A DNA stretch of 37,001 bases, taken from NCBI GenBank assembly GCA_022508285.1, contig JAFLVN010000013.1, positions 1 through 37,001 on the forward strand, read 5' to 3'. This document shows, piece after piece, positions 23,414 to 32,094 of the stretch. Numbering within the stretch: the stretch's first letter is position 1; each line of letters begins with the position of its first letter. This DNA is from Clostridiales bacterium. Lineage in GTDB: Bacteria; Bacillota; Clostridia; Christensenellales; Borkfalkiaceae. A program made the position numbers and the translations under genes. The notes under the pieces were generated by a model that saw only the letters and a program-made list of their open reading frames with translations, ran no database searches and was not told the origin of the DNA.

Positions 23414-23722
23414 ATGGAAAACGAAGAAATTAAAACGTGTTGTTGTAAGAAAACCGAACGCGGAGAGGAAGAACGCAAAAAACTAATAAACCGACTCAAC
23501 CGCATAGAGGGGCAAATAAGAGGTATCAGAGCAATGGTTGAAAAAGACGCCTACTGCCCCGATATTTTAGTGCAGTCCGCCGCAGTCAATGCCGCAGTCA
23601 ATTCCTTCAATAAAGACTTGATTGCAAGCCATATCCGCCACTGCGTTGTGCGGGATATACGGGAGGGCAACGACGAAGTTATATCGGAGCTTGTTGAAAC
23701 GCTCCAAAAGCTTATGAAGTGA
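23414..23722 (+). CDS. csoR: Copper-sensing transcriptional repressor
   Basis: This is a DUF156/CsoR-family repressor (102 aa). The metal ligands are C48, H73 and C77, with the 25- and 4-residue spacing of Cu(I)-binding CsoR, in YCPDILVQ and HIRHCV. The helical core starts LINRLNRIEGQIRGIRAMVE. An unusual CCC (residues 9-11) lies near the N-terminus and could bind extra metal. In the family, Cu(I) binding releases the tetramer from its operator. The gene is followed by copA with a 35-base gap, so it is a two-gene autoregulated operon. Confidence 0.93.
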   Translation: MENEEIKTCCCKKTERGEEERKKLINRLNRIEGQIRGIRAMVEKDAYCPDILVQSAAVNAAVNSFNKDLIASHIRHCVVRDIREGNDEVISELVETLQKLMK

Positions 23723-23757
23723 CGCCGATTTTTAGAAAATTGAGGTAAAATAAATAT

Positions 23758-26301
23758 ATGGAACAATATTCGGTAACGGGCATGAGCTGTGCCGCATGCA
23801 GCGCACACGTGGAAAAAGCCGTTTCAAAGGTTGCGGGGGTCACTTCCTGTACAGTCAGCCTTCTTACAAATTCAATGAGCGTCGAAGGCACTGCGACTCC
23901 GGCGGAAATTATTGCCGCCGTTAAGGGAGCAGGTTACGGCGCAGAACTCAAAGGTGCAAAGGGCGAAAGCGGCAAAACGGATTCGGACGACGATTTAAAA
24001 GACAGGGAAACGCCCAAGCTTTTGGTGCGCTTTATAGCCTCACTCGTATTTTTGTTGCCCCTTATGTATATAACGATGGGGCACATGATGCTGGATTGGC
24101 CTCTGCCCCCCTTCTTTGACGGCAACCATGTTGCAATGGGGCTTGTACAGCTATTTTTGTGCGTGATAATAATGGTTATCAACCAAAAATTCTTTGTGAG
24201 CGGCTTTAAGAGCTTGTGGCGGCGTGCGCCGAATATGGACGCACTGGTGGCTTTGGGCGCTTCCGCCGCCTTTATTTACAGCATAGTTGCACTGTTTTTA
24301 ATGACGGACGCACAGGTGCACGGCGGCGCTATGGCGGCTATGCCGTATATGGACGAATTTTATTTCGAGTCCGCAGCAACCATATTAACGCTCATTACTC
24401 TCGGAAAACTGCTTGAGGCCCGTTCAAAAGGCAAAACTACCGATGCGCTGAAAGGACTTATGAAACTTGCGCCCAAAACGGCGGTAATCGTGCGGAACGG
24501 GCAGGAAATGACTGTGCCCGTCGGGCAAGTCAAAAAGGGTGATATATTCGTCGTTCGTCCGGGTGAGAATATTCCCGTAGACGGAGTTGTTTTAGACGGC
24601 AACAGCGCAGTGGACGAATCCACGCTGACCGGCGAAAGTATTCCGGTAGACAAGACGGTTGGAAGCGCCGTTTCGGCAGGTACTTTAAATCAGTCGGGCT
24701 TTATCCGCTGTGAAGCTACCCGTGTGGGCGAGGACACTACCCTTTCGCAGATAATTCAGATGGTAGAGGGCGCCGCGGCAACGAAAGCGCCGATTGCCAA
24801 GGTTGCAGATAAGGTTTCGGGCGTGTTTGTTCCTGCAGTAATGGGAATTGCCCTCGTAACCTTTGTGGTTTGGCTGTTCGCAGGGCAATATGCCGTAGGC
24901 TATGCTCTTGCACGTGCTATATCCGTACTCGTAATCAGTTGTCCGTGTGCGCTGGGATTGGCTACCCCCGTCGCCGTAATGGTGGGCAACGGCAAGGGTG
25001 CGAGAAACGGCATTTTATTCAAGACCGCCGCCTCGCTTGAAATCTGCGGCAAGGCGCAGTACGTTGTTTTGGATAAGACGGGCACTATCACTAAAGGAAC
25101 GCCGCAGGTCACGGATATTATTCCGTCAAACGGCATAACGGAAAGCCAGCTTTTAAGCCTTGCCTATTCCCTCGAGCGCAAGAGCGAGCATCCGCTGGCA
25201 AAGGCGATTATCAAAAAAGCCGAAGGGGACAATATTCCGTTTGACGAGGTATCTTCTTTTAAAGCGTTACCAGGCAACGGACTTTGCGCCACTATCGGCG
25301 AAAGCGTTATATGCGGCGGAAACTTAATATATATTACTTCACAAGTATCCGTTCCCGAGGAAATGAAAGCAAAAGCCGAACGGCTCTCGGAAGAGGGAAA
25401 AACTCCGCTGTTTTTCGCACACGGCGGGAAGCTCAGCGGTATTATTGCCGTTGCGGACGTAATAAAAGAGGATAGTCCGCAGGCCATTCGCGAGCTGCAA
25501 AATATGGGCATACGGGTTATTATGCTTACGGGCGATAACAAGCGCACGGCAAAGGCGATAGCAGATAAAGTGGGCGTTGACCAGGTGATAGCAGGCGTTC
25601 TGCCCGACGGCAAGGAGAGCGTTGTAAGCGGGTTGAAAAGCAAAGGCAAGGTTATAATGGTGGGCGACGGCATAAACGACGCACCTGCCTTAACAAGCGC
25701 AGATATCGGCATTGCAATAGGTGCGGGAACGGACGTGGCGATAGACGCTGCGGACGTGGTGTTGATGAAAAACCGGCTTTCAGACGTGCCTGCGGCAATA
25801 CGCTTGAGCCGGGCAACGCTCAAAAATATTCACGAAAACTTGTTCTGGGCGTTCATTTACAATACTCTTCTCATTCCCTTTGCGGCAGGAGTATTCATTC
25901 CGCTTGCTAGATTTACCCCCGATTTCAGCTGGCAGTTAGACCCGATGTTCGGGGCGGCGGCAATGAGCCTTTCCAGCTTCTGCGTGGTTATGAACGCTCT
26001 GAGGCTCAACCTGTTCAATCCTCATAACAGTAAAAGAGACCGTAAGGTCAAACAAAATAATAAAAATATAATAAAAAAGGAGCAAAATGAAATGCAAAAA
26101 ACGTTAAAAATCGAAGGTATGATGTGCGGACACTGCGAGGCAAGCGTTAAAAAGGCTTTGGAGGCGATTCCCGGCGTAATCTCTGCAGAAGTAAGCCACA
26201 CGAGTGGTACGGCAGTGGTAACTTTGAAAACCGCCGTTGCCGACGATATTTTAAAGCAGGCGGTTGAGGCTCACGATTACAAGGTTATTGAAATCGCATA
26301 A
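23758..26301 (+). CDS. copA: Copper-exporting P-type ATPase fused to a CopZ-like domain
   Basis: This ATPase pumps Cu(I) out of the cell. It has an N-terminal metal-binding domain with CAAC at residues 11-14, then membrane helices and the P-type core: TGES at 291-294, SCPCALG with CPC at 395-397, DKTG (Asp is phosphorylated) at 439-442, SEHPLAKAI and GDGIND near 637-642. After the last helices (ending NALRLNLFN) a lysine- and asparagine-rich, AT-rich stretch of about 25 residues leads into a second heavy-metal domain with [14 protein letters not shown]. This last part is the size of a free CopZ chaperone. The start has only a weak ribosome site. Confidence 0.92.
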   Translation: MEQYSVTGMSCAACSAHVEKAVSKVAGVTSCTVSLLTNSMSVEGTATPAEIIAAVKGAGYGAELKGAKGESGKTDSDDDLKDRETPKLLVRFIASLVFLLPLMYITMGHMMLDWPLPPFFDGNHVAMGLVQLFLCVIIMVINQKFFVSGFKSLWRRAPNMDALVALGASAAFIYSIVALFLMTDAQVHGGAMAAMPYMDEFYFESAATILTLITLGKLLEARSKGKTTDALKGLMKLAPKTAVIVRNGQEMTVPVGQVKKGDIFVVRPGENIPVDGVVLDGNSAVDESTLTGESIPVDKTVGSAVSAGTLNQSGFIRCEATRVGEDTTLSQIIQMVEGAAATKAPIAKVADKVSGVFVPAVMGIALVTFVVWLFAGQYAVGYALARAISVLVISCPCALGLATPVAVMVGNGKGARNGILFKTAASLEICGKAQYVVLDKTGTITKGTPQVTDIIPSNGITESQLLSLAYSLERKSEHPLAKAIIKKAEGDNIPFDEVSSFKALPGNGLCATIGESVICGGNLIYITSQVSVPEEMKAKAERLSEEGKTPLFFAHGGKLSGIIAVADVIKEDSPQAIRELQNMGIRVIMLTGDNKRTAKAIADKVGVDQVIAGVLPDGKESVVSGLKSKGKVIMVGDGINDAPALTSADIGIAIGAGTDVAIDAADVVLMKNRLSDVPAAIRLSRATLKNIHENLFWAFIYNTLLIPFAAGVFIPLARFTPDFSWQLDPMFGAAAMSLSSFCVVMNALRLNLFNPHNSKRDRKVKQNNKNIIKKEQNEMQKTLKIEGMMCGHCEASVKKALEAIPGVISAEVSHTSGTAVVTLKTAVADDILKQAVEAHDYKVIEIA
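26078..26301 (+). other. copZ: Possible internal start giving free CopZ-like protein
   Basis: Inside copA and in the same frame, AGGAG (26078-26082) precedes an ATG at 26092, giving a 69-aa heavy-metal-associated protein ([18 protein letters not shown]). The stretch before it is AT-rich and looks like a former intergenic region, so the fusion probably arose by loss of the copA stop codon. The ATG at 26087 is out of frame and stops quickly. Confidence 0.5.
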
Positions 26302-26350
26302 ATTTTTAAAACAGCAGCCCTCACAATTTTATAAAAAATGGATTTTCCTA

Positions 26351-26379
26351 TTGATATATTGTTTAGAATATGTTATAAT
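26351..26379 (+). promoter_or_regulatory. Promoter of the BspA-type lipoprotein gene
   Basis: TTGATA (26351-26356), a 17-base spacer and a consensus TATAAT (26374-26379) lie 38 bases before the start codon, which has an AGAGGAC site. Confidence 0.8.
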
Positions 26380-26417
26380 ATGGAATAACCAAATAAATAT
26401 AAAAAAGAGGACAAAGA

Positions 26418-27896
26418 ATGAAACGTAAATTTCTTATTTTACTTTTATCCTTAGTGACGGCAATTTGCTGTGTATTCGGCTTGACCGCATGCACGGATAT
26501 AAACAGTAGTACCGGTTCGAACAACGGCAACAACACGGGCGGCAACGAACCCGAAGGGCCCAAGGAACCCGAACTTGAATTGCCGCCCAGTAAGGCTGAA
26601 ACCCTGCTTGACTACAAAACGGAAACCGAAATCTTAACAGACGAAAAAGGTGAAACCTTAAAAGATGAAAACAACCAACCCGTTACCGAAAGCTATATCG
26701 TAATTACCGGCATAGGTAAGGAAACGAAAACCGACATAGTTATACCCGCAACGATTAACAAAACGCCCGTTAAAGCAATTGCAGACGGAGCTTTCACCGG
26801 TAAAAAGAATTTAACGTCGGTCACCTTTGCCAAAGACAGCAACCTTACTACAATCGGCGAAAACGCATTTACCAACTGCAATGGAATAACTACCATCTCC
26901 CTCCCCGCCACCTTGACCACGGTAGGGACGTCGGCATTCAGGAACTGCACCAAGCTTGTAAGCGTGGATTTCGGCGAAAAGCCGGCAGTAAAAGTTGAAC
27001 CCGAAGAAGGTAAAGATGAACCCGAGGCATTAGAAGGCGAACCCGAGGAAGGGCAAGGTGAATCCGGGGCAGTAAAATCCAAACTTACAGCCATTTCCGT
27101 ATCAATGTTTGAGGGCTGCTCCAAGCTTACAAGCATAACTATTCCCGAAAGCGTTAAAACTATCGGCGAAGATGCTTTCACTTCGTGCATCGCACTTACT
27201 GACGTAGAGCTCGGTATCGGCGTGCAAACGTTAGGTAAGAGAGCGTTCAGAGGCTGCACAGCCCTTAAGACCCTTGATTTGACGAGCGCCACGAGTTTAA
27301 CGAATATAAACGACCGCGCGTTTGAAGGAAACACCGCACTCGATAAAATAATTATTCCCAACTCCGTACAGAATATCGGCAAGAACCAGCTTGCAGGATG
27401 CACGGCATTAAATTATATTTCCGTTCCCTTCCTTGGCAGTTCGAGAGCTTCTGCGAATGACGCTTGCTTCGGCTATCTGTTCGGCGCAGAAAATTACAGC
27501 GACAACAACGACGTACTCAGAGATTTAGCAGGCAAATCCATTACCGTGAAAGTTTCCGACGTCACCGATGAAGCTCCCATACGCTTCGGCGCATTCTATA
27601 ATGTTAAAGGAGTTGCAACGATAATAGTTGAAGGCACAATGACCACGTTGAAAGAAAAAGCGTTCGGTGTCGCCCCTGATGGAGTAAGCTACGTATTGCC
27701 TGAAACGCTCACCAGAATAGAAGCTGGCGCTTTTGCGATGACCACTATCGGAAAAATCTTCTTTGCAGGAGCTCAATTACGTTGGAATTCAGCCGTATCG
27801 TCAGCGGGATCAGATAACGCTAACTTATCCAGCGTAACGGCATACTGCTCCGGTAGTTGGCACTACGACGAATACGGTAATCCCAAAGCTAATTAA
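26418..27896 (+). CDS. BspA-type leucine-rich repeat lipoprotein
   Basis: The 492-aa protein has a lipobox LTAC (Cys at residue 25), then a Gly/Asn linker and a run of about six BspA-type leucine-rich repeats, for example FTNCNGITTISLPATLTTVG, FEGCSKLTSITIPESVKTIG and FRGCTALKTLDLTSATSLTN. These repeats form a surface-exposed solenoid and in known bacteria bind host or matrix proteins. An acidic, Pro-rich insert (about residues 188-221) interrupts one repeat. The C-terminal part is less regular. It is monocistronic, and the function of this copy is not known. Confidence 0.9.
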   Translation: MKRKFLILLLSLVTAICCVFGLTACTDINSSTGSNNGNNTGGNEPEGPKEPELELPPSKAETLLDYKTETEILTDEKGETLKDENNQPVTESYIVITGIGKETKTDIVIPATINKTPVKAIADGAFTGKKNLTSVTFAKDSNLTTIGENAFTNCNGITTISLPATLTTVGTSAFRNCTKLVSVDFGEKPAVKVEPEEGKDEPEALEGEPEEGQGESGAVKSKLTAISVSMFEGCSKLTSITIPESVKTIGEDAFTSCIALTDVELGIGVQTLGKRAFRGCTALKTLDLTSATSLTNINDRAFEGNTALDKIIIPNSVQNIGKNQLAGCTALNYISVPFLGSSRASANDACFGYLFGAENYSDNNDVLRDLAGKSITVKVSDVTDEAPIRFGAFYNVKGVATIIVEGTMTTLKEKAFGVAPDGVSYVLPETLTRIEAGAFAMTTIGKIFFAGAQLRWNSAVSSAGSDNANLSSVTAYCSGSWHYDEYGNPKAN

Positions 27897-27921
27897 TTTG
27901 AATTAAGATTTAAATTTACGT

Positions 27922-27951
27922 AGCCCGCCCCACGTACGTGGGGCGGGCTTT
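27922..27951 (+). terminator. Intrinsic terminator of the BspA-type gene
   Basis: AGCCCGCCCCACGT and ACGTGGGGCGGGCT (27922-27935 and 27936-27949) form a perfect palindrome with a stem of up to 14 bp, followed by TTAAAAA on the plus strand. Confidence 0.75.
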
Positions 27952-27987
27952 AAAAACAAATTTAAAGCCACCCGCTTGCGGGTGGCT
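27950..27987 (-). terminator. Terminator of the zinc-ribbon lipoprotein gene
   Basis: AGCCACCCG (27966-27974) pairs with CGGGTGGCT (27979-27987) around a CTTG loop. On the minus strand it is followed by TTAAATTTGTTTTT, so it ends the convergent minus-strand gene. Confidence 0.75.
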
Positions 27988-28012
27988 TTGCTAAATTCGT
28001 TTAATCTGCGAA

Positions 28013-30202
28013 TTAAGCAGTTCTCTTGGGGTGTACCCAGAAGGATACGACGGGATGCCTGCCGATGCTGCTGCCAGAGAATATTATTTCTACTTTCACT
28101 TCTTCATTGGCTTTAAAATCTATATAGGCAATGTTTGCGTACATATGGCAGGTTTCGCAATACTCTGCATTGGCATCAAGGTGAGCACCGCATGTAGTGC
28201 AGGTTTTATACGTCGCAAAACCTTTACATTGGCCGCAAATACCGATTTTAAGGAAGTTTGCAGACGTGCTGTGGCAATCGGGGTTGGGACACTCTGTTGC
28301 ATCTTTTCCTACTTCGGTTTCGCAGTCAGCGCAATAGTACTTGAACGTATCCTCTACTTTACTGTCGCAACCGCTGCAATACAGCTGGGGAGCGCTTGTA
28401 TCAATCATAGAGCCGAATAACACGGAATATTCCTTGCCGTTAATTTTAACCGTTACGTTTGTATATTGTCCGAGCGTCGCGTATGAGAAGAAAATCGTAA
28501 GCCCCTGATTTTTATCCGACTTGATATAGCGTGTGCAGGAATCGATAATTTGATTTGTTTTAGCCTGCTGCTCTAAATCCTGGTCACAACCTGCTTCACC
28601 GGGTTTAGGATGTTCGGGGTCTTCGGGCAATTCAAATTCGTTGGCGTAGGGCTGTGAAAGAACTTCAAGGTATTTCTTTTGTTCTTGTTCTTCTTTTTCT
28701 ATTTTGACATTATACGTAGACTCGATTTTTTGTACATCTTGATACGTTTCAAATACAAATGTTAAGATAATATATTTGCCGCTTCCTAAGGTGAAGTTGC
28801 CTGAGCTGAAGTTGAAGTTTGCAGTCTCCGAGCCGTCTTCAGAGCCTATCAGGGAGATGGGGGCGTCAACTATTTTTACATTGTTTGCAGATATTGTAAC
28901 CCTTTTAGTGGTATCGACATCCATCGCCGTTACGGTATAAACGCCGTCTGCTTCTGACTTGAATATAAGTTCTTTGGTGACTGTCACCGTTCTTTCCGAA
29001 CCCGCATCGAGTTGCGGATCACCGGGGAAAGTCACTTCTATCGGGGTCGTGCCGAGTTTAATGGAATTTCCTTCAGTCACTTCGATAACCGTAATGGTGC
29101 CAAAGCGGTTTACTCTTAATACGGTAGTCTGTGTTGAAAAATAGTTTTCGGGAAGTCCATCCAGTTCTACCGTATAGGTATCAACGGGAACAATCACTCT
29201 TATCGCAGAAGTATAATCGGTGATTTCAACTTCTTTGTCGGTAGTTCCGTTTGAGAGAACCACTTTAACATTCTCGTGATTAAAGCCTTCGGGAACGTTT
29301 ACCGTGATTTCTGCAATCAGGGGTGCGTCGTAGATATAATCGGCTTCCGAATCGGCATAGTATACCGACTCGCATAATGCCTTAACGGTATATCCCGCTT
29401 CGCCAGGGTCCTGAGAGATTACGTACGAATGCTCCCCGCCCGTCTCGGTTGTCTTTATCAGACTATCGTTAAAGTACAATTCGTACTTTTGTGCGTTATC
29501 AACTTCCGTCCAGGTGAGAATTGCGGTTGCTTCGTTAACCGAAATTTGGGGTACGTCAAGTGCCTCAACGGTGAAGGTTTCTGTTTCTGTCGGCTCACTT
29601 TCGGTATACAGATAGTTTGCGCTGACCGCCGTTACTTTGTAAACGTAATTGCCTGCCTTAGCCTTTTTGGTTATGGTGTAAGACGTTTTAGTTGACTTCT
29701 GAACGGGTGTGGTACTGTCGTTTTCGTATACCCAATAGCCGGAAGCGTTATCCACCGGATCCCAGGTTATTTCCGTGCCGTCAAGAGAGAAATTTTCAGG
29801 AGTTTCAAGCTGCTCGGTTACCAGATATCTCTGCTCGTTGGAGAAAGTACCGGTATATTTTTCATCCGAAGTTACCGCCTTTACCTTGTAGACGATATCG
29901 CACGGAGTTTGCTCAGTTATCGTGTAGGTAGTTTCGGTTGTGTCGGTTATCTTATTATTGATATTACCGTTGACTGTGTACACCTCGTAGCCTTCGGCGT
30001 GCGCTACTTCGTTCCAGCTGAGCTCGTTGCCCGATAATTCAAGCTCCGGTGCTGCAAGCGGGGTGGGCTGATTCGTTTCGCCGCCGTTATTATTGCCGCC
30101 ACCGCCATTCTTTTCGGTGCAGGCGGCAAAGCCGACAGCAAAGCATACGGCACAGACCGCTATGAAGAACGCAACAAACAGTTTTCTGAAATGCTTTTTC
30201 AT
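28013..30202 (-). CDS. Lipoprotein with fibronectin-III-like domains and zinc ribbons
   Basis: The 729-aa protein has a lipobox FAAC (Cys at residue 28) and a Gly/Asn linker. Three fibronectin-III-like domains follow at about residues 48-128, 129-213 and 214-295, recognised by the ITWDPVDNASGYWVYENDS type of strand pattern. Two or three beta domains of unknown type come next. Residues 609-686 contain twelve cysteines in six pairs (CSGC, CADC, CPNPDC, CGQC, CTTC, CETC), which makes three zinc ribbons set inside the last beta domain. Zinc ribbons are common in the cytoplasm but rare in secreted lipoproteins. An AAGGAG site precedes the ATG. Confidence 0.85.
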   Translation of the reverse strand: MKKHFRKLFVAFFIAVCAVCFAVGFAACTEKNGGGGNNNGGETNQPTPLAAPELELSGNELSWNEVAHAEGYEVYTVNGNINNKITDTTETTYTITEQTPCDIVYKVKAVTSDEKYTGTFSNEQRYLVTEQLETPENFSLDGTEITWDPVDNASGYWVYENDSTTPVQKSTKTSYTITKKAKAGNYVYKVTAVSANYLYTESEPTETETFTVEALDVPQISVNEATAILTWTEVDNAQKYELYFNDSLIKTTETGGEHSYVISQDPGEAGYTVKALCESVYYADSEADYIYDAPLIAEITVNVPEGFNHENVKVVLSNGTTDKEVEITDYTSAIRVIVPVDTYTVELDGLPENYFSTQTTVLRVNRFGTITVIEVTEGNSIKLGTTPIEVTFPGDPQLDAGSERTVTVTKELIFKSEADGVYTVTAMDVDTTKRVTISANNVKIVDAPISLIGSEDGSETANFNFSSGNFTLGSGKYIILTFVFETYQDVQKIESTYNVKIEKEEQEQKKYLEVLSQPYANEFELPEDPEHPKPGEAGCDQDLEQQAKTNQIIDSCTRYIKSDKNQGLTIFFSYATLGQYTNVTVKINGKEYSVLFGSMIDTSAPQLYCSGCDSKVEDTFKYYCADCETEVGKDATECPNPDCHSTSANFLKIGICGQCKGFATYKTCTTCGAHLDANAEYCETCHMYANIAYIDFKANEEVKVEIIFSGSSIGRHPVVSFWVHPKRTA

Positions 30203-30270
30203 TATATCTCCTTATATAAAGATTTTTTTCTTAAAAACAAAATTTATGCAAGCTGTAATATGAGTTGTAT

Positions 30271-30292
30271 ACGGCGGCAGGATTGCCGCCGT
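30271..30292 (-). terminator. Terminator hairpin of the vWA operon
   Basis: ACGGCGGCA (30271-30279) and TGCCGCCGT (30284-30292) form a 9-bp stem with a 4-base loop, about 10 bases after the stop codon. The T-tract is weak. The remaining gap up to 30203 holds the lipoprotein leader and no recognised promoter. Confidence 0.6.
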
Positions 30293-30303
30293 ATTATCGG
30301 TTG

Positions 30304-32094
30304 TTATAGATAGTAGCCGCAGAGGACGAGGAACATGTAGTCGTTATAAGTTCCTACCTTATTGTCTCCCGATCCCGTGCCGTCGTAGAAGTACTGGTTG
30401 GCAACCAAAAGGAACTGAAGCGCCTCTATAATTTCCTGGTTTACGGGGTGAACATAAGCTCCTGTGGAGTCCCTTTTACTATAACTCTTATAAGTTTTCA
30501 AGAAACCCGAATAATCTCTCTTGTCGTTCTCGGAGATAAATACCATAGTTTGATTGACGTTGTCGTGTTTGAAACCGGTACCGTCCCACATCCTTGCCCA
30601 GAGCAGAGGTCCCCAGCCTCCGTTGTCTGCGTACTTGACTTCGTCGTACCAGTAATAGAATCCGTCGCCGGTGCACAAGCCGCACACGCCGTCGTTATTA
30701 TCATCCCACCACTCGTCGCCTTCGTCAAATTCGCCGTTACCGTTGGTATCCCACCACTGGTCACCTACGACAAATTTACCGTCTCCGTTGAGGTCTACCC
30801 ACTCGTCGCCGTCGTCGAACACGCCGTTACCGTTGGTATCTTTCCAAGGTTCGCCTTTGTCAAATTCGCCGTTACCGTTGGTATCTATCCAGGCATCGCC
30901 TATGTCGGGCTTGCCGTTACCGTTGGTGTCGTTCCGCCACTCCATAGGAAGCCATTTTTCGCCTTTTGCCAATTCACTGCCGTCCCAATTAAAACCTTTC
31001 AGCTTAAAGCGCATGGGAATACCGTTCGTTCCGTCCGTTATATAGGTACCGTTGCCCAGATCGTTGCCGTTCTCTTTATTATGGTAGCTCCATTCCCATG
31101 TTCCCGAAGGGGCGCTGCCCGTATAGAAGGGGCCGTTTGCTTTTACCGTTTTATATTCTTCGTAAGCGCCTAAGTAGGTAATTCTGAAAAGTATCTCAAT
31201 GGGTTTGCTCTTGTTGAAGGAGTGTACGGATGTTCCCTGTACTTTGAACACGAATACGTTACCGAGATAATTTTCGTCGATAGTGAATTTGACTCGGAAA
31301 TTTTTGGTGGTCGTGTTGGATGAGCCGCCGTCGGTAACCTTTTCCGCCGTTAAAGCCCAATTCTTATAAGCCTTGTTACCGGCCTTAATTACCCATGCGT
31401 AGGGGTCGACCTCGTTGACCGAAGTATCTACCATGGATTCGAGCAGAATCTCGCCGGGCGTTTTGGGTTCATATTCGTAAACAACAAAATCGTTAGGGCT
31501 GTAGAGAGTTGCCTTGTATGCGCCGAACTCTTTTATGGAAATGCATTCCGGTGCGTAATCACCCCTGCCTGCCTTCCAGTTGCTTGCGGCGCCCGTGTCG
31601 ATCGAATGCATGGGCATAAGCTCGATGATAATATCGGGATTATCGTTGCTGACCTCGTTGCCGTTGGGGTCGTAAGCGTAGTTGCCGGGCAAGCCGGAAA
31701 GTGACACCGAGTAGTCGCCGTCTAAGCCTTTCGCCGTTGCCACACCGGTAGCGTCGAACGGTGCGCTATAAGGAGATCCGTTCGAAGCTTTCCAAATAGC
31801 AAGCAACTCCATATCGGGGTCGGGATAAAAGTTACGAACGTCACCCTCCTCGTTTCTGTATCTGAGAGTTACTGTAAATACAAGGGGCTCATCCCCGGGG
31901 TCGTCGGGGTTGTTGGGGTCGTCGGGGTCGTCGGGGTTGTTGGGGTCGTCGGGTTTGCCCGGTTCACCTGGCCCGGGGAAAAAGTAATCGCCATCATCTG
32001 TGTACTTGGGAGGGGTCCACTTGCTGAACATGCCGCATCCGGCAAAGAACACCGTGAGTACAAGAGATAGTAATATGATTAAATACTTTTTCAT
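30304..32094 (-). CDS. Lipoprotein with six 15-residue calcium-binding-like repeats
   Basis: The 596-aa protein starts at 32094 and overlaps the upstream vWA gene by ATGA, with GAGGAG just before it; a longer frame has no support. The lipobox is FAGC (Cys at residue 20), followed by a Pro/Asp/Asn linker (residues 48-69). Residues 389-470 are six units of exactly 15 residues beginning at D389, D404, D419, D434, D449 and D464, with the pattern DTNGNGxFDxGDxW. This matches the Asp/Asn-rich Ca2+-binding loops of thrombospondin-type-3 or EF-hand repeats. Other parts are beta-rich. It is the last gene of the vWA operon and may be an outer-face partner of the vWA proteins. Confidence 0.88.
   Translation of the reverse strand: MKKYLIILLSLVLTVFFAGCGMFSKWTPPKYTDDGDYFFPGPGEPGKPDDPNNPDDPDDPNNPDDPGDEPLVFTVTLRYRNEEGDVRNFYPDPDMELLAIWKASNGSPYSAPFDATGVATAKGLDGDYSVSLSGLPGNYAYDPNGNEVSNDNPDIIIELMPMHSIDTGAASNWKAGRGDYAPECISIKEFGAYKATLYSPNDFVVYEYEPKTPGEILLESMVDTSVNEVDPYAWVIKAGNKAYKNWALTAEKVTDGGSSNTTTKNFRVKFTIDENYLGNVFVFKVQGTSVHSFNKSKPIEILFRITYLGAYEEYKTVKANGPFYTGSAPSGTWEWSYHNKENGNDLGNGTYITDGTNGIPMRFKLKGFNWDGSELAKGEKWLPMEWRNDTNGNGKPDIGDAWIDTNGNGEFDKGEPWKDTNGNGVFDDGDEWVDLNGDGKFVVGDQWWDTNGNGEFDEGDEWWDDNNDGVCGLCTGDGFYYWYDEVKYADNGGWGPLLWARMWDGTGFKHDNVNQTMVFISENDKRDYSGFLKTYKSYSKRDSTGAYVHPVNQEIIEALQFLLVANQYFYDGTGSGDNKVGTYNDYMFLVLCGYYL
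30685..30930. repeat. 45-bp coding tandem repeat
   Basis: Six units of about 45 bases encode the 15-residue repeats of the lipoprotein. Unit length is a multiple of three, so copy number can change without breaking the frame. Confidence 0.8.
31888..31953. repeat. GGGGTCGTC-type microsatellite in the lipoprotein linker
   Basis: On the plus strand a run of GGGGTCGTC and GGGGTTGTT units encodes the PDDPNNPDD linker of the 596-aa lipoprotein. Confidence 0.8.
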
